From: Capra hircus | Lineage: Eukaryota; Chordata; Mammalia; Artiodactyla; Bovidae | Assembly (NCBI RefSeq): GCF_001704415.2 | Contig: NC_030819.1 | Location: forward strand, 35,272,575 to 35,336,574 | DNA: 64,000 nt | Direction of reading: 5' to 3' | Part shown: in pieces, positions 1-10,706 of the stretch | How the letters are laid out: every line of letters starts with the position of its first letter | How positions within the stretch are numbered: position 1 is the first letter of the stretch | Position numbers and translations under genes: made by a program | Notes under the pieces: generated by a model | Told to the model about the DNA's origin: nothing | Database searches by the model: none | Seen by the model: the letters and a program-made list of their open reading frames with translations, nothing else

Positions 1-320
1 TCCCTGGATAAGTCCATTTTCACTCTACTTCAGCTTGCTCTTTGATTCTTCCCTGTAAAAGCTAAGGATCCTCACTGGGCAGCTGGTCCCTTGGCTCCCA
101 GGACAGGATATCTCATTTTCCTGCACCACTTGTAACCTGGAGGATGAAGATTAGGGATTATAGATCTAACCTGATTATAAAGTAGTTAACCTACATTTAA
201 GAAGAGTTCTTATTTATTGTCCTAGTGTCTCCTAAACTTTAGCAAGTCTGATTTATTCTTTCACAGCAGATTTTTAAAATTTGTTTTGTTTTAAAAATCA
301 ACTCTGCTATGGGATTTTGG
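1..320. other. Unique-looking non-coding sequence
   Basis: No open frame with coding character and no repeat I recognise. Confidence 0.5.
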
Positions 321-632
321 GGCTTCCCTGATAGCTCAGTTGGTAAGAAATTGGTCTGCAATGCAGGAGACCCACTTTTGATTCCTGGGTCAGGAAGATC
401 TGCTGGAGAAGGGATAGGCTACCCACTCCAGTATTCTTTGGCTTACTTGTGTCACAGCTGGTAGAGAATCCACCAGTAATGTGGGAGACCTGGGTTAGAT
501 TCCTGGGTTGGGAAGATCCTATGAGGAAGCGAAATGCGACCGACTCCACTATGCTGCCATTGGAGAATTTCATGGACTATATAGCCCATGGGGTTGTAAA
601 GAGTCAGACATGACTGAGCGACTTTCACTTCA
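321..632 (+). mobile_element. Composite (dimeric) Bov-tA-type SINE
   Basis: Two head-to-tail units. Each opens with a tRNA-Glu-derived head (ggcttccctgatagctcag at 321; a second diverged head near 440). The second unit continues into the Bov-A body and the usual 3' end (gactgagcgactttcactt near 613-630). The first unit is cut after the 'acccactccagtattct' block, as expected of the dimeric ruminant form. RNA polymerase III-derived retroposon, mobilised by BovB/L1-type machinery. The 3' end abuts the tail of an opposite-facing BovB. Confidence 0.85.
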
Positions 633-2930
633 ATTCAGTTCAGTTCAGTCACTCAGTAAGTCCGAATATTTGCAACCCCATGAACCACAGCACACTAGGC
701 CTCCTTGTCCATCGCCAACCCGGAGTTTGCCCAAACTCATATCCATTGAGTTGGTGATGCCATCCAACCATCTCATTCTCTGTAGTCCTGTTCTCCTCCC
801 TCCCTCAATCTTTTCCAGCATCAGGGTCTTTTCAAATGAGTCATCTCTTCACATCAGGTGGCCAAAGTATTGGAGTTTCAGCTTCAACATCAGTCCTTCC
901 AATGAACACCTAGGACTGATCTCCTTTAGGATGGACTGGTTGGATCTTCTTGTGGTCCAAGGGACTCTCAAGATTCTTCTCCAACACCACAGTTCAAAAG
1001 CATCAATTCTTCGGCATTCAGCTTTCTTTATAGTCCAACTCTCACATCCATACATGACTACTGGAAAAGCCATAGCCTTGACTAGATGACTCTTTGTTGA
1101 CAAAGTAATGTCTCTGCTTTATAATATGCTGTCTAGGTTGGTCATAACTTTCCTTCCAAGGAGTAAGCATCTTTTAATTTCATGGCTGCAATCACCATCT
1201 GAAGTGATTTTGGAGCCAAAAATAAATAAATAAATAAATAAAGTCAGCCTCTGTTTCCACTGTTTCTACATCTATTTGTCATGAAGTGATGGGACCGGAT
1301 GCCATGATCTTCGTTTTCTGAATGTTGAGCTTTAAGTCAACTTTTTCACTCTCTTCTTTCACTTTCATCAAGAGGCTCTTTAATTCTTCTTCACTTTCTG
1401 CCATAAGGTGCTGTTATCTGCCTATCTGAGGTTATTGATATTTCTCCTGGCAATCTTGATTCCAGCTTGTGCTTCTTCCAGCCTAACGTTTCTCATGATG
1501 TACTCTGCATATAAGTTACACAAGCAGGATGACAGTGTATAGCCTTGACATACTCCTCTTCCTATTTGGAACCAGTCTGTTGTTCCATGTCTAGTTCTAA
1601 CTGTTGCTTCCTGGCCTGCATACAGGATTTCTCAAGAGGCAGGTCAGGTGGTCTGGTATTCCCATCTCTTTCAGAGTTTCCCACAGTTTACTGTGATCCA
1701 TACAGTCAAAGGCTTTGGTATAGTCAATAAAGCAGAAATAGATGTTTTTCTGGAACTCTCTTGCTTTTCCCATGATCCAGCAGATGTTGGCAATTTGATC
1801 TTGGTTCCTCTGCCTTTTCTAAAACAAGCCTGAACATCTGGAAGTTCATGGTTCATGTATTGCTGAAGCCTGGCTTGGAGAATTTTGAGATTACTTTACT
1901 AGCATGTGAGATGAATGCATTTGTGCGGTAGTTTGAACATTTTTTGGCATTTCCTTTCTTTGGGATTGGAATGAAAACTGACCTTTTCCAGTCCTGTGGC
2001 CACTGCTGAGTTTTCCAAATTTGCTGGCATGTTGAGTGCAGAACTTTCACAGCATTATCTTTTAGGATTTGAAAGAGCTCAACTGGAATTCCATCACCTC
2101 CATTAGCTTTGTTCGTAATGATGCTTCCTAAGACCCATTTGACTTCACATTCCAGGATGTCTGGCTCTAGGTGAGTGATCACTCCATGGTAATTATCTGG
2201 GTTGTGAAGATCTTTTTTGTGCAGTTCTTCTGTGTATTCTTGCCACGTCTTCTTAATATCTTCTGGTTCTGTTAGGTCCATACCATTTCTGTCCTTTATT
2301 GTACCATCTTTGTATTAAATGTTCCCTTGGTATCTCTAATTATCTTGAAAAGATCTCTAGTTTTTCCCATTTGATTGTTTTCCTCTATTTCCTTGCATTG
2401 ATTGCTGAGGGAGGCTTTCTTATCTCTCTTTGCTATTCTTTGGAACTCTGCATTCAAATGGGTATATCTTTCATTTTCTCCTTTGCTTTTCACTTCTCTT
2501 CATTTCACAGCTGTTTGTAAGGCCTCCTGAGACAGCCATTTTGCCTTCTTAAAAAAGCTTTAATTGGAGGCTAATTACTCTACAATATTGCAGTGTTTTT
2601 CTAGGTGATGTTCTCGATCCCTGTCTCCTGTACAATGTCATGAATGTCTATTCTTAGGTCAGGCACCCTGTCTATCAGATCTAGTCCCTTAAATCTATTT
2701 CTCACTTCCACTGTATAATCATAAGGGATTTGATCTAGGTCACATCTGAATGGTCTAGTGGTTTTCCCCACTTTCTTCAATTTAAGTCTGAATTTGGCAA
2801 TAAGGTGTTCATGATCTGAGCCACAGTCTGCTCCTGGTCTTGTTTTTGCTGAGTGTATGGAACTTCTCCATTTAAAAGAAGGATGTAACTGGTTCTCATG
2901 TGCTCCCCAGTTGGAAGGCACATATTTCAT
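633..2930 (-). mobile_element. BovB (RTE-type) LINE, 5'-truncated, about 2.3 kb
   Basis: Longest BovB copy here. On the minus strand it runs from the end of the endonuclease domain and its linker (2930-2601), through the region before the reverse transcriptase (2493-1853) and the RT, to the C-terminal region (1103-849). It ends in the ACTGAA-type tail, seen on the plus strand as 'attcagttcagttcag' at 633. The frame is broken into at least four pieces by stops and frameshifts, so no active protein is possible. BovB encodes an APE-type endonuclease plus RT, and its 3' end is the template for ruminant SINE tails. An (AAAT)n expansion lies near 1215-1240. A short L1-like patch sits at 2558-2597. 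Full-length BovB is about 3.2 kb, so the 5' end is missing. Confidence 0.92.
2558..2597 (-). repeat. L1 3'-UTR-like patch inside BovB
   Basis: About 40 bases, containing taattggaggctaattact, match the ruminant L1 3' region seen intact near 6716-6760 rather than BovB. BovB-type sequence lies on both sides. No TSD or poly-A is evident. It may be a filler or template-switch event, or a coincidence in a diverged linker. Confidence 0.5.
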
Positions 2931-3434
2931 CTCCCTCTAGGAGATGGCATTCTCTCATCCTGGCTGTAGATTCCATAAGCCTGCTGCCTCCCTCTTTCTG
3001 AATTTTCCAGACCCCAAGTGGGAAATCAGGGTTTTCTACTTCACTCGTAGCACAGGTTTATGGCATGTGAGTCTGCTGTACAAAGCTGAAAACTCTGCTG
3101 GCTTCTAGCAGGAGGTAAGGCATGAGCCATACTTGAAGGGATTTCTATCATATCCTGTGTCCCCTCTACTTTGGGGATGGTGATCACTGGGGACAGGCAT
3201 CTCCAGCTCTCTGCCTCTTATTCCCAGACCTTTGTTCACCTCTGACTTGGGTTTTGATCTCTCTTCTGTGGAGGAAATCGTGGCTGGCTGTTTTGTTGCC
3301 AACTGTGCTCTTTATACAAGCACCAGTGCCCTTTAAGCTATAACCTCAGGAATTCCATTTTCATTCCTTTTACACAAACATTCACACCATAGCAAGGGAC
3401 AGTCAATTTAATACTCTGGTAAAATAGCTTGTCG
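2931..3434. other. Non-coding sequence, no clear element
   Basis: Follows the truncated 5' side of the BovB. No coding signal. I cannot exclude very diverged BovB 5' sequence in the first 100 bases. Confidence 0.4.
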
Positions 3435-3580
3435 TAATAGTTTCTACTTATTGAATTTCTCTTCTGTGCTAGAAACTGCAGGAAACACTTTCACATCAAC
3501 AATAACTCCATGAAATTGATACTACTTTTCAGTACCTAATTTACAGATGAGAAATTTCATTCAGAGAATATAATTATCAA
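3435..3580 (-). repeat. MIR-like ancient SINE fragment
   Basis: The order of 'tctgtgctagaaactg', an A/C-rich 'acatcaacaataactccatg' block and 'tttacagatgag' follows the reverse complement of MIR, heavily diverged. Confidence 0.4.
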
Positions 3581-4194
3581 CTGGAGTTTGGAAGAGTGCC
3601 CTTGTTAGGAGGTAACCTCCCTTATTTATCTGATAAATCTGCTGGGAACCTAAGAGTTTCCAGTTTTTGAAGGGATCAGGTAGAAAGAAAAGACATGTTT
3701 TAATTATACTTACAAAGGTCTAAATTTCCAAATTGTTTCAAGTCATCATTATCTTGAAAGGAAGGGTTTCCTTATATCTGGAAAATGCAAGCTAAAACCA
3801 GTAATATTTTAGACAAAAATCATAAAAATGATAACCATATTCACAAGTTCACTCTGCAACTAGTCCTTTTTGTTAACAGTTTTATGAACCCATCAGGCTT
3901 TCTGTCAGGATTATATAATTCCTTACAAAGTTTAGCAGCAAGGTCTGAAATTTATCAGAAACCTGTATTTATCAAAAGTCCTTCCTATAAATCTTCTTGA
4001 AGATGAAGCACTTTCTAATACTGAGTACAACAATAACAATCTGTAAATGCTAGAAGATTCTTTCCATAAGTGTGCGTGCTACACAGGTTAATAAACTGTA
4101 TTTCTCTTGTTCATCTGTCTTACATTGTTTGAATCTCCAAGGCCCCAGCCAGAGAGCCTAGAAGGGTAAAAGAAAGAGAAATTTTCCTCTCCCC
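3581..4194. other. Non-coding, AT-rich unique sequence
   Basis: I see nothing recognisable. A 71-codon frame at 3785-4000 has no coding character. Confidence 0.4.
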
Positions 4195-4300
4195 TACACA
4201 GTAAAATATACATAATGTAAAACAAGCCATCTCTGCCATTTTTCTGTGGCATTAATTGTATTCACGTTGTTGTGAATCCATCTCTAGAACGTCTACATCT
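4195..4300 (-). repeat. Ancient mammalian L1 3'-UTR remnant
   Basis: 'gtaaaatatacataatgtaaa' followed by 'ttcacgttgttgtgaatcca' and 'catcttccc' resembles an old L1M 3' region in reverse orientation. It ends where the young L1 was inserted. Confidence 0.45.
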
Positions 4301-5585
4301 TCCCTTTAGATTTTATTTTTTTATTTTATTTTTTAATTTTTATTTTTACTTTATTTTACTTTACCATACTGTATTGGTTTTGCCATACATTGACATGAAT
4401 CCACCATGGGTGTACATGCGATCCCTAACATGAACCCCCCTCCCACCTCCCTACCCACAACATCTCTCTGGGTCATCCCTGTGCACCAGCCCCAAGCATG
4501 CTGTATCCTGCATCGGACATAGACTGGTGATTCGATTCTTACATGATAGTATACATGTTTCAATGCCATTCTCCCAAATCATCCCACCCTCTCCCTCTCC
4601 CTCTGAGTCCAAAAGTCTGCTATACACATCTGCGTCTTTTTTGCTGTCTTGCATATAGAGTCATCATTGCCATCTTTCTAAATTCCATATATATGTGTTA
4701 GTATACTGTATTGGTGTTTTTCTTTCTGGCTTACTTCACTCTGTATAATCGGCTCCAGTTTCATCCCCCTCAACAGAACTGATTCAAATGTATTCTTTTT
4801 AATGGCTGAGGAATACTCCATTGTGTATATGTACCACAGCTTTCTTATCCATTCATCTGCTGATGGACATCTAGGTTGTTTCCATGTCCTGGCTATTATA
4901 AACAGTGCTGCGATGAACATTGGGGTACATGTGTCTCTTTCAATTCTGGTTTCCTCGGTGTGTATGCCCAGCAGTGGGATTGCTGGGTCATAAGGCAGTT
5001 CTATTTGCAATTTTTTAAGGAATCTCCACACTGTTCTCCATAGTGGCTGTACTAGTTTGCATTCCCACCAACAGTGTAGGAGGGTTCCCTTTTCTCCACA
5101 CCCTCTCCAGCATTTATTGCTTGCAGATTTTTGGATCGCAGACATTCTGATTGGTGTAAAGTGGTACCTCATTGTGGTTTTGATTTGCATTTCTCTAATA
5201 ATGAGTGATGTTGAGCATCTTTTCATGTGTTTGTTTGCCATCCGTATGTCTTCTTTGGAGAAATGTCTATTTAGTTCTTTGGCCCATTTTTTGATTGGGT
5301 TGTTTATTTTTCTGGAATTGAGTTGTACACGTTGCTTGTATATTTTTGAGATTAGTTGTTTGTCAGTTGTTTCATTTGCTATTATTTTCTCCCATTCAGA
5401 AGGCTGTCTTTTCACCTTGCTTATATTTTCCTTTGTTGTGCAGAAGCTTTTAATTTTAATTAGATCCCATTTGTTTATTTTTGCTTTTATTTCCAGAATT
5501 CTGGGAGGTGGATCATAGAGGATCCTGCTGTGATTTATGTCGGAGAGTGTTTTGCCTATGTTCTCCTCTCCCTTTAGATTTTATT
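4301..5585 (-). mobile_element. Ruminant L1, 5'-truncated, with 17-bp TSD
   Basis: Complete retrotransposition product. The 17-base direct repeat tccctttagattttatt lies at 4301-4317 and 5569-5585. A T/A-rich tail (4318-4365, reverse complement of poly-A) is followed by the ruminant L1 3' UTR and the end of ORF2. The copy is cut at about 5568, giving about 1.25 kb of the roughly 6-kb L1. Intact TSDs and a long ORF2 remnant mark it as among the younger insertions here. It landed at the edge of a BovB fragment, which resumes at 5586. A near copy in the opposite orientation is at 58137-59366. Confidence 0.93.
4678..5415 (-). pseudogene. L1 ORF2 C-terminal fragment (245 codons)
   Basis: Open frame inside the truncated L1, covering only the C-terminal part of ORF2p downstream of the reverse transcriptase. 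A Cys-rich segment with spacing C-x3-C-x7-H-x4-C lies at about residues 102-119, as in the C-terminal zinc-knuckle-like region of mammalian L1 ORF2p. The protein ends with the same residues as the copy at 58331-59068; I count 16 differences in 245 residues. No endonuclease or RT domain and no promoter, so non-functional. The first Met is only the first ATG after the truncation. Confidence 0.9.
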
Positions 5586-6085
5586 AGGTTTGTCATAGCT
5601 TTCCTTCCAAAGAGCAAGTGTCTTTTAATATCATGGCTGCAGTCACTGTCTGCAGTGATTTTGGAGCCCAAGAAAATAAAATCTCACTGCTTCTACTTTT
5701 TCCCCATCTATTTGCCATGAAATGACGGGACCAGATACCACGGCCTTAGCTTTTTGAATGTTGAGTTCAAGCCAGGTTTTTCACTCTCGTCTTTCACCCT
5801 CATCAAGAGACTCTTTAGTTCCTTTTTGCTTTGTGCCTCTAGAGTGGTATCATCTTCATCAGTTCAGTTCAGTTGCTCAGTCGTGTGCGACTCTTTGCGA
5901 CCCCATGGACTGTAGCACACTAGGCTTCAACTGCATATCTGAAGTTATTGATATTTCTCCTGGTAATCTTGATTTCCAGTTTGTGTTTTATCTAGTCTGG
6001 CACCTTGCATGATGCTCTGCATATAAGTTAAATAAGCAGGGTGACATTATATAGTCTTATCATACTCCTTTCCCAATTTTTGTTT
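5586..6085 (-). mobile_element. BovB fragment (RT region), interrupted
   Basis: Reverse-strand BovB internal sequence: the 'cagtgattttggagccc' block near 5655, 'ccccatctatttgccatgaa' near 5701, then the section encoding the YADD region, broken by a nested piece at 5861-5930. Both BovB ends are missing. The L1 at 4301-5585 was inserted at its left edge. Confidence 0.85.
5861..5930 (-). mobile_element. 70-bp BovB 3' end nested in BovB
   Basis: Starts with the tail agttcagttcagttgctcag and stops after about 70 bases. The host BovB resumes with 'ctgcatatctg', partly repeating the 'cttcatc' that precedes the insert, consistent with a degraded short TSD. An extreme 5' truncation. Confidence 0.8.
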
Positions 6086-6473
6086 GTCTGACGAAGTATT
6101 CATTTTTCCTTTACTTTTGAAAATCATTTCACAAACTATAAAATTCTAAATTGATTTTTTTTTGTTTCTTTTCTCTCAACACTTAAAACTTTTTAACTCT
6201 ACTCTCTCCTTGTTTAGATGGTTTCTGAGTAGAATTAGATGCAATTCTTATGTTTATTCCTGTATAGACAAAGGGTTTTTCTGTAATTTGAAAATAATAA
6301 GCATAGTTGTAGGGTTTATTTTCTTCTTTTCTGTTACACTGCTTTTTATTTCTAGCATTTCTTCTTTGTTCCTTCTTAGAATCTACATCTTTCTGATTCT
6401 ATTGCCCATCTATTTTTTTGCATGCTGTATACTTTATCCTTTAGAGCCCTTGGTATATTAATCATGTTATTGT

Positions 6474-6683
6474 CATTGTTGTTTAGTACTCAGTCATGTT
6501 CAACTCTTTTGTGACCCCATGGACTGTAGCCCGCCAGGCTCCTCTGTCTATAGGATTTCCCAGGGAAGAATACTGGAGTGGATTGCCAATTTCTTCTCCA
6601 GGGGATCTTCCTGATGCAGGGATTGAACCCAGGTCTCCTGCATTGGCTGGCAGATTCTTTACCACTGAATCACCAGGGAAGCC
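6474..6683 (-). mobile_element. Bov-tA SINE
   Basis: On the minus strand: tRNA-like head (reverse of 'accactgaatcaccagggaagcc' ending at 6683), Bov-A body and 3' end near 6474. The flanks 'cattgttg' and 'catagttg' may be a diverged TSD. Sits in the L1M fossil. Confidence 0.9.
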
Positions 6684-6689
6684 ATAGTT

Positions 6690-7111
6690 GCTTTTATTTT
6701 TTAATTAAAAAAAATTTAATTGGAGGCTAATTACTTTACAGTATTGTAGTGGTTTTGCCATACATTGACATGAATCAGCCACGGTTGTACATGTGTTCCC
6801 CATCCTGAACCCCCCTCCCACCTCCATCCCCATCCCATCCCTCTGGGTCATCCCAGTGCACCAGCCCTGAGCATCCTGTCTCATGCATTGAACCTGGATT
6901 GGTGATCTGTTTCACATATGATAATATACATGTTTCAGTGCTGTTTTCTCAAATCATCCCACCCTCGCCTTCTCCCACTGAGTCCAAAAGACTGTTCTAT
7001 ACATCTGTGTCTCTTTTGCTGTCTTGCATTTAGGGTTATAGTTACCATCTTTCTAAATTCCATATATATGCATTAGTATACTGTATTGGTGTTTTTCTTT
7101 CTGGCTTACTT
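6690..7111 (-). mobile_element. Ruminant L1 3'-UTR fragment
   Basis: T/A-rich tail (6690-6715), then 'taattggaggctaattactt' and the typical L1 3' UTR up to 'ctttctggcttactt' at 7111, where the L1M fossil resumes with 'ctggtctgatgtttcc'. Only the last 0.4 kb of L1 is present. A second L1 generation inside an L1 fossil. Confidence 0.85.
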
Positions 7112-8119
7112 CTGGTCTGATGTTTCCAAGATCCCTGCTATGTCTGGTTTTGATGAAGCTTTGTTTCTTCAAATTTTTTGTTTTCTTTTGCCTTTTGCTG
7201 TGCCTTGTAACTTTTTCTTGAAATGTAGACATGATGTCCTGAATTAAAGGCACTGCTATAAGTGGGTTTTAGTAATGAAGAGGTGAGATGTGAGGGCAGG
7301 CATATCCCATGATTAGGTCTCAGCCCCTCAATGAGCCTCTCCCTCTGGACTGTGAACCTCACAAGTGTTTCTCATTCTTCTCTCCTCCACCCCTTCCATT
7401 ATATGGGACAGAATAGCTCAAGCCAGCTGGAGCTGGGTATTCCCTTCCCTGGATCAGTTGGCTCAGTTAATACTCTAGAGGATTAGACTCTAGTACTAGT
7501 TTTCCCCTGGGAAAGGCCTTCTTCAGAAGACCGTGTTCTGATTATTTCAAATTGGCTGCTCCCCATCCCCCTACTCCCAGCAGGAGGGCTGAGGGGACTT
7601 TCCCTGGTATTTCCTGTAGGATCCCGGTGAAACTCCTGGAGGTAAGGTTCACAGTATTATGAGTCCCTTCATTACCAGGTCCCCCTGGAGTTATTTACTC
7701 TCAGATTGTTCACTGAGCCTTCAGCAGTTTTTCGGTTATGGCTCTGGTTTCCTCTCCCAGCACAGGCTCCCGTGGTGGTTTCACCCTGAGAAGCCTCAAC
7801 TTCCTCTGTTCACCTGTGGGCCTCCCCAGTCTCAGGGGTGGCAGTTTGCCTCCTCTGACAGATGCAAGAGCAGGTCTCCCTTTCCTTTTTTTAATCCACA
7901 CTCACCTAAGTTATCTTATCCAATACCAAGGACTGTTTTTCATTTTTTCACATTTTTGGTGTTTTTACTTTTTCTTTTTGCTCCCAGGTTTATAGAAGAC
8001 TGACTCCTTGGTTTTCATGTTTTGGCTAATTTTCTCATCTGAGTAGCCTTCTTGACTATCCAATTAAAATCAGGGCTTGTCAGCCATCTCCAGCTACTCT
8101 CATCACTTCCTATTCTTCA

Positions 8120-8340
8120 TCAGTTGAGTTTAGTCCTTCAGTCATGTCCAACACTTTGCAACCCCATGAATCGCAGCACACCAGGCTTCCCTGTCCATCA
8201 CCAACTCCTGGAGTTCACCCAAACTCATGTCCATCAAGTCGGTGATGCCATCCAACCATCTCATCCTCTGTCATCCCCTTCTCCTCCTGCCCTCAATCTT
8301 TCCCAGCATCAGGGTCTTTTCCAATGAGTCAGCTCTTCTG
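8120..8340 (-). mobile_element. BovB 3' end, 5'-truncated
   Basis: Plus-strand view: 'cagttgagtttagtccttca', then the BovB 3' sequence to 'ccaatgagtcagctcttc'. About 220 bases of the 3' terminus only. Confidence 0.85.
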
Positions 8341-8344
8341 ATAT

Positions 8345-8510
8345 TATCTTGTTCATTCATTAACTTGTTTACTGTCTATCTCCTACTAATTCAGTGTAAA
8401 CCCTATGAGAAGATAAACCTTACATGTTTTGTAAGCCATTGATTCTTAGTACTTTGAATGGTATGTGATATGTGATAGGTGTTCCAAAGCATTTGTTTAA
8501 AAATAATTCA
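8345..8510 (+). repeat. L2-like 3' end remnant
   Basis: 'tgtttactgtctatctcc', a shifted 'aaaccctatgagaagataaa' and a 'gtgatagg.gttc' ending follow the layout of an L2 3' end. Strongly diverged. Confidence 0.35.
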
Positions 8511-8812
8511 TAATTTATTTAATCATGTTGTTGTTGCTAAACTTGGAAGTTAGCATGTTTCTAAATTCTAATTTAATAATAATCATTGCTCTGAGAAACA
8601 TTTGTATATAAATAAAGTTGTGCATAAATAGTTTTCTGTAAATGACTTTTTTGCCTTCATCATCTTATAGGTAAAAATCCTACTGGGTAAAAGAAGGTGA
8701 ACAATTAAAGGCTTTTAATAAATATTGTCAAATTATTATCTGAAATGGCTATTCTAATTTATAGTTTACCAATAGTAGATTACAGTGCTTATCACACTTT
8801 TCATTAGCGTGG
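8511..8812. other. AT-rich unique sequence
   Basis: Nothing recognised. Confidence 0.4.
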
Positions 8813-9629
8813 GGTGGGCTGGATAAAGCACAAGCTGGAATCAAGGTTGGTGGGAGAAATAACAGTAACATCAGATATGCAGATGACCTTATGACAGAAA
8901 GTGAAGAACTAAAGAGCCTCTTGATGAAAGTGAAAGAAGAGAGTTAAAAAGTTGGCTTAAAGCTCAACATTCAGAAAACGAAGATCATGGCATCCAATCC
9001 CATCATTTCATGACAAATAGATGGGAAACAGTGTATTTTGGGGGGCTCCAAAATCACTTCAGATGGTGACTGCAGCCTTGAAATTAAAAGACGCTTACTC
9101 CTTGGAAGGAAAGTTATGACCAACCTAGACAGCATATTAAAAAGCAGAGACATTACTTTGCCCACAAATGTCCCTCTACTAAAGCCTATGGTTTTTGAGT
9201 AGTCATGTATGGATGTGAGAGTTGGACTATAAAGAAAGCTGAGCACTGAAGAACTGATGCTTTTGAACTGTGGTATTTGAAAAGACCCTTGAGAGTCCCT
9301 GGCACCTCAAGGAGATCCAACCAGTCCATCCTAAAGGAGATCAGTCCTAAGTGTTCATTGGAACGATTGATTTTGAAGCTGAAACTCCAATACTTTGGCC
9401 ACCTGAAGTGGAGAACTGACTCATTTGAAAATACCCTGATGCTGGGAAAGATTGAAGGTGGGAGGAGAAGGGGACGACAGAGGACGAGATGGTTGGATGG
9501 CATCACCAACTCAATGGACATGAGTTTGGGTAAACTCTGGGAGTTGGTGAGGGAAAGAGAGGCTTGGCGTGTTGCATTCCATGGGATCGCAAAGAGTTGG
9601 ACATGACTGAGCAACTGAACTGAACTGAT
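8813..9629 (+). mobile_element. BovB 3' half, 5'-truncated
   Basis: Starts in the 'tgggctggataaagcacaag' block of the RT, contains 'agatatgcagatgacc' (YADD region), and runs to 'gagcaactgaactgaactga' at about 9629. Several stops and frameshifts; the longest residue-level match is the C-terminal segment 9277-9606. Lies 74 bases before another BovB on the same strand. Confidence 0.9.
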
Positions 9630-9702
9630 TCTGTTTTTTAAAAAGTGTTTGCTAATTTAATAGATGAGAATGAATATATTTATATGTTTATATTATCTTA
9701 TT

Positions 9703-10271
9703 GCAGATGGTGATTGCAGCCATGAAATTAAACAATGCTTACTCCTTGGAAGGAAAGTTATGACCAACCTAGACAGCATATTATAAAGCAGAGACATTAC
9801 TTTGCCAACAAAGGTCCATCTAGTCAAGGCTATGGTTTTTCCAGTAGTCATGTATGGATGTGAAAGTTGGACTGTGAAGAAAGCGAGCACCGAAGAATTG
9901 ATGCTTTTGAACTGTGGTGTTGGAGAAGACTCTTGAGAGTCCCTCAGACTGCAAGAAGATCCAACCAGTCCATCCTAAAGGAGATCAGTCCTGGGTGTTC
10001 ATTGGAAGGACTGATGTTGAAGCTGAAACTCCAATACTTTGGCCACCTCATGTGAAGAGTTGACTCATTGGAAAAGACTCTAATGCTGGGATGGATTGCG
10101 AGTGGGATGAGAAGGGGACAACAGAGGATGAGATGGCTGGATGGCCTCACCGACTTGATGGACATGGGTTTGGATAGACTGCGGGAGTTGGTGATGGACA
10201 GGGAGGCCTCGCGTGCTGTGATTCATGGGGTCGCAAAGAGTCGGATATGACTGAGCTAGTGAACTGAACTG
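9703..10271 (+). mobile_element. BovB 3' end with 11-bp TSD
   Basis: Flanked by attatcttatt at 9692-9702 and 10272-10282. Begins at 'gcagatggtgattgcagcc' and ends 'gaactgaactg'. With the copy at 8813-9629 it forms a tandem direct repeat of the BovB 3' region created by two insertions. Frames at 9867-10055 and 10068-10250 are RT C-terminal remnants. Confidence 0.93.
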
Positions 10272-10501
10272 ATTATCTTATTATTTGTATTACTTTGCTG
10301 TAATTTTCTTTTTACTTACTCTTTTTCTAGATTGTGAGCCTAATGAAAATAGGGATTTCATCTTCTTAGGTATATTCTTTCCTGAGGACACCTTTGTTAA
10401 CTCTTAGCAATTTCTGGATGCTTATCTAAATAATGAACTAGTTTTCCAAAAGACTGAAATCAAAATAACCGAAGATCCCATTTTTATTATGATATCTTAA
10501 T

Positions 10502-10706
10502 GTTGCGGTTTAGTCACTCAGTCGTCCTCTTTTGTGACCCCACGGACTGTAGCCTGCCAGGCCTCTCGGCCCATGGGATTTCCCAGGCAAGAATACTGGA
10601 GTGAGTTGCTGTTTCCTTCTCCAGGGGATTTTCCCAACCCAGGGATTAAACCTGAGTCTCCTGCTTGGCAAGCAGATTTTTTTACCACTGAGCCCCCAGG
10701 GAAGTC
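10502..10706 (-). mobile_element. Bov-tA SINE
   Basis: Minus-strand element: 3' end 'tttagtcactcagtcg' near 10509, Bov-A body, tRNA-like head ending 'cccccagggaagtc' at 10706. Confidence 0.9.

Larger units (their letters stand above)
6120..8115. repeat. Ancient mammalian L1 (L1M-type) fossil, split by two insertions
   Basis: Segments 6145-6473, 6684-6694 and 7112-8115 read in order like an old mammalian L1 terminal region ('tttcttttctctcaacactt' near 6167, 'gttccttcttagaatctaca' near 6369, 'tgatgtttccaagatccct' near 7118, 'gactgtgaacctcacaagtg' near 7347, 'ggcagtttgcctcctctgac' near 7840). A Bov-tA (6474-6683) and a younger L1 3' end (6690-7111) interrupt it. Open frames here (for example 7659-8003) are chance frames. 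Strand not assigned. Confidence 0.6.

Noticed and set aside
508..1089. 193-codon plus-strand frame
   Set aside because: Runs antisense through the BovB tail and the end of a SINE; a shadow of repeat sequence, not a gene.
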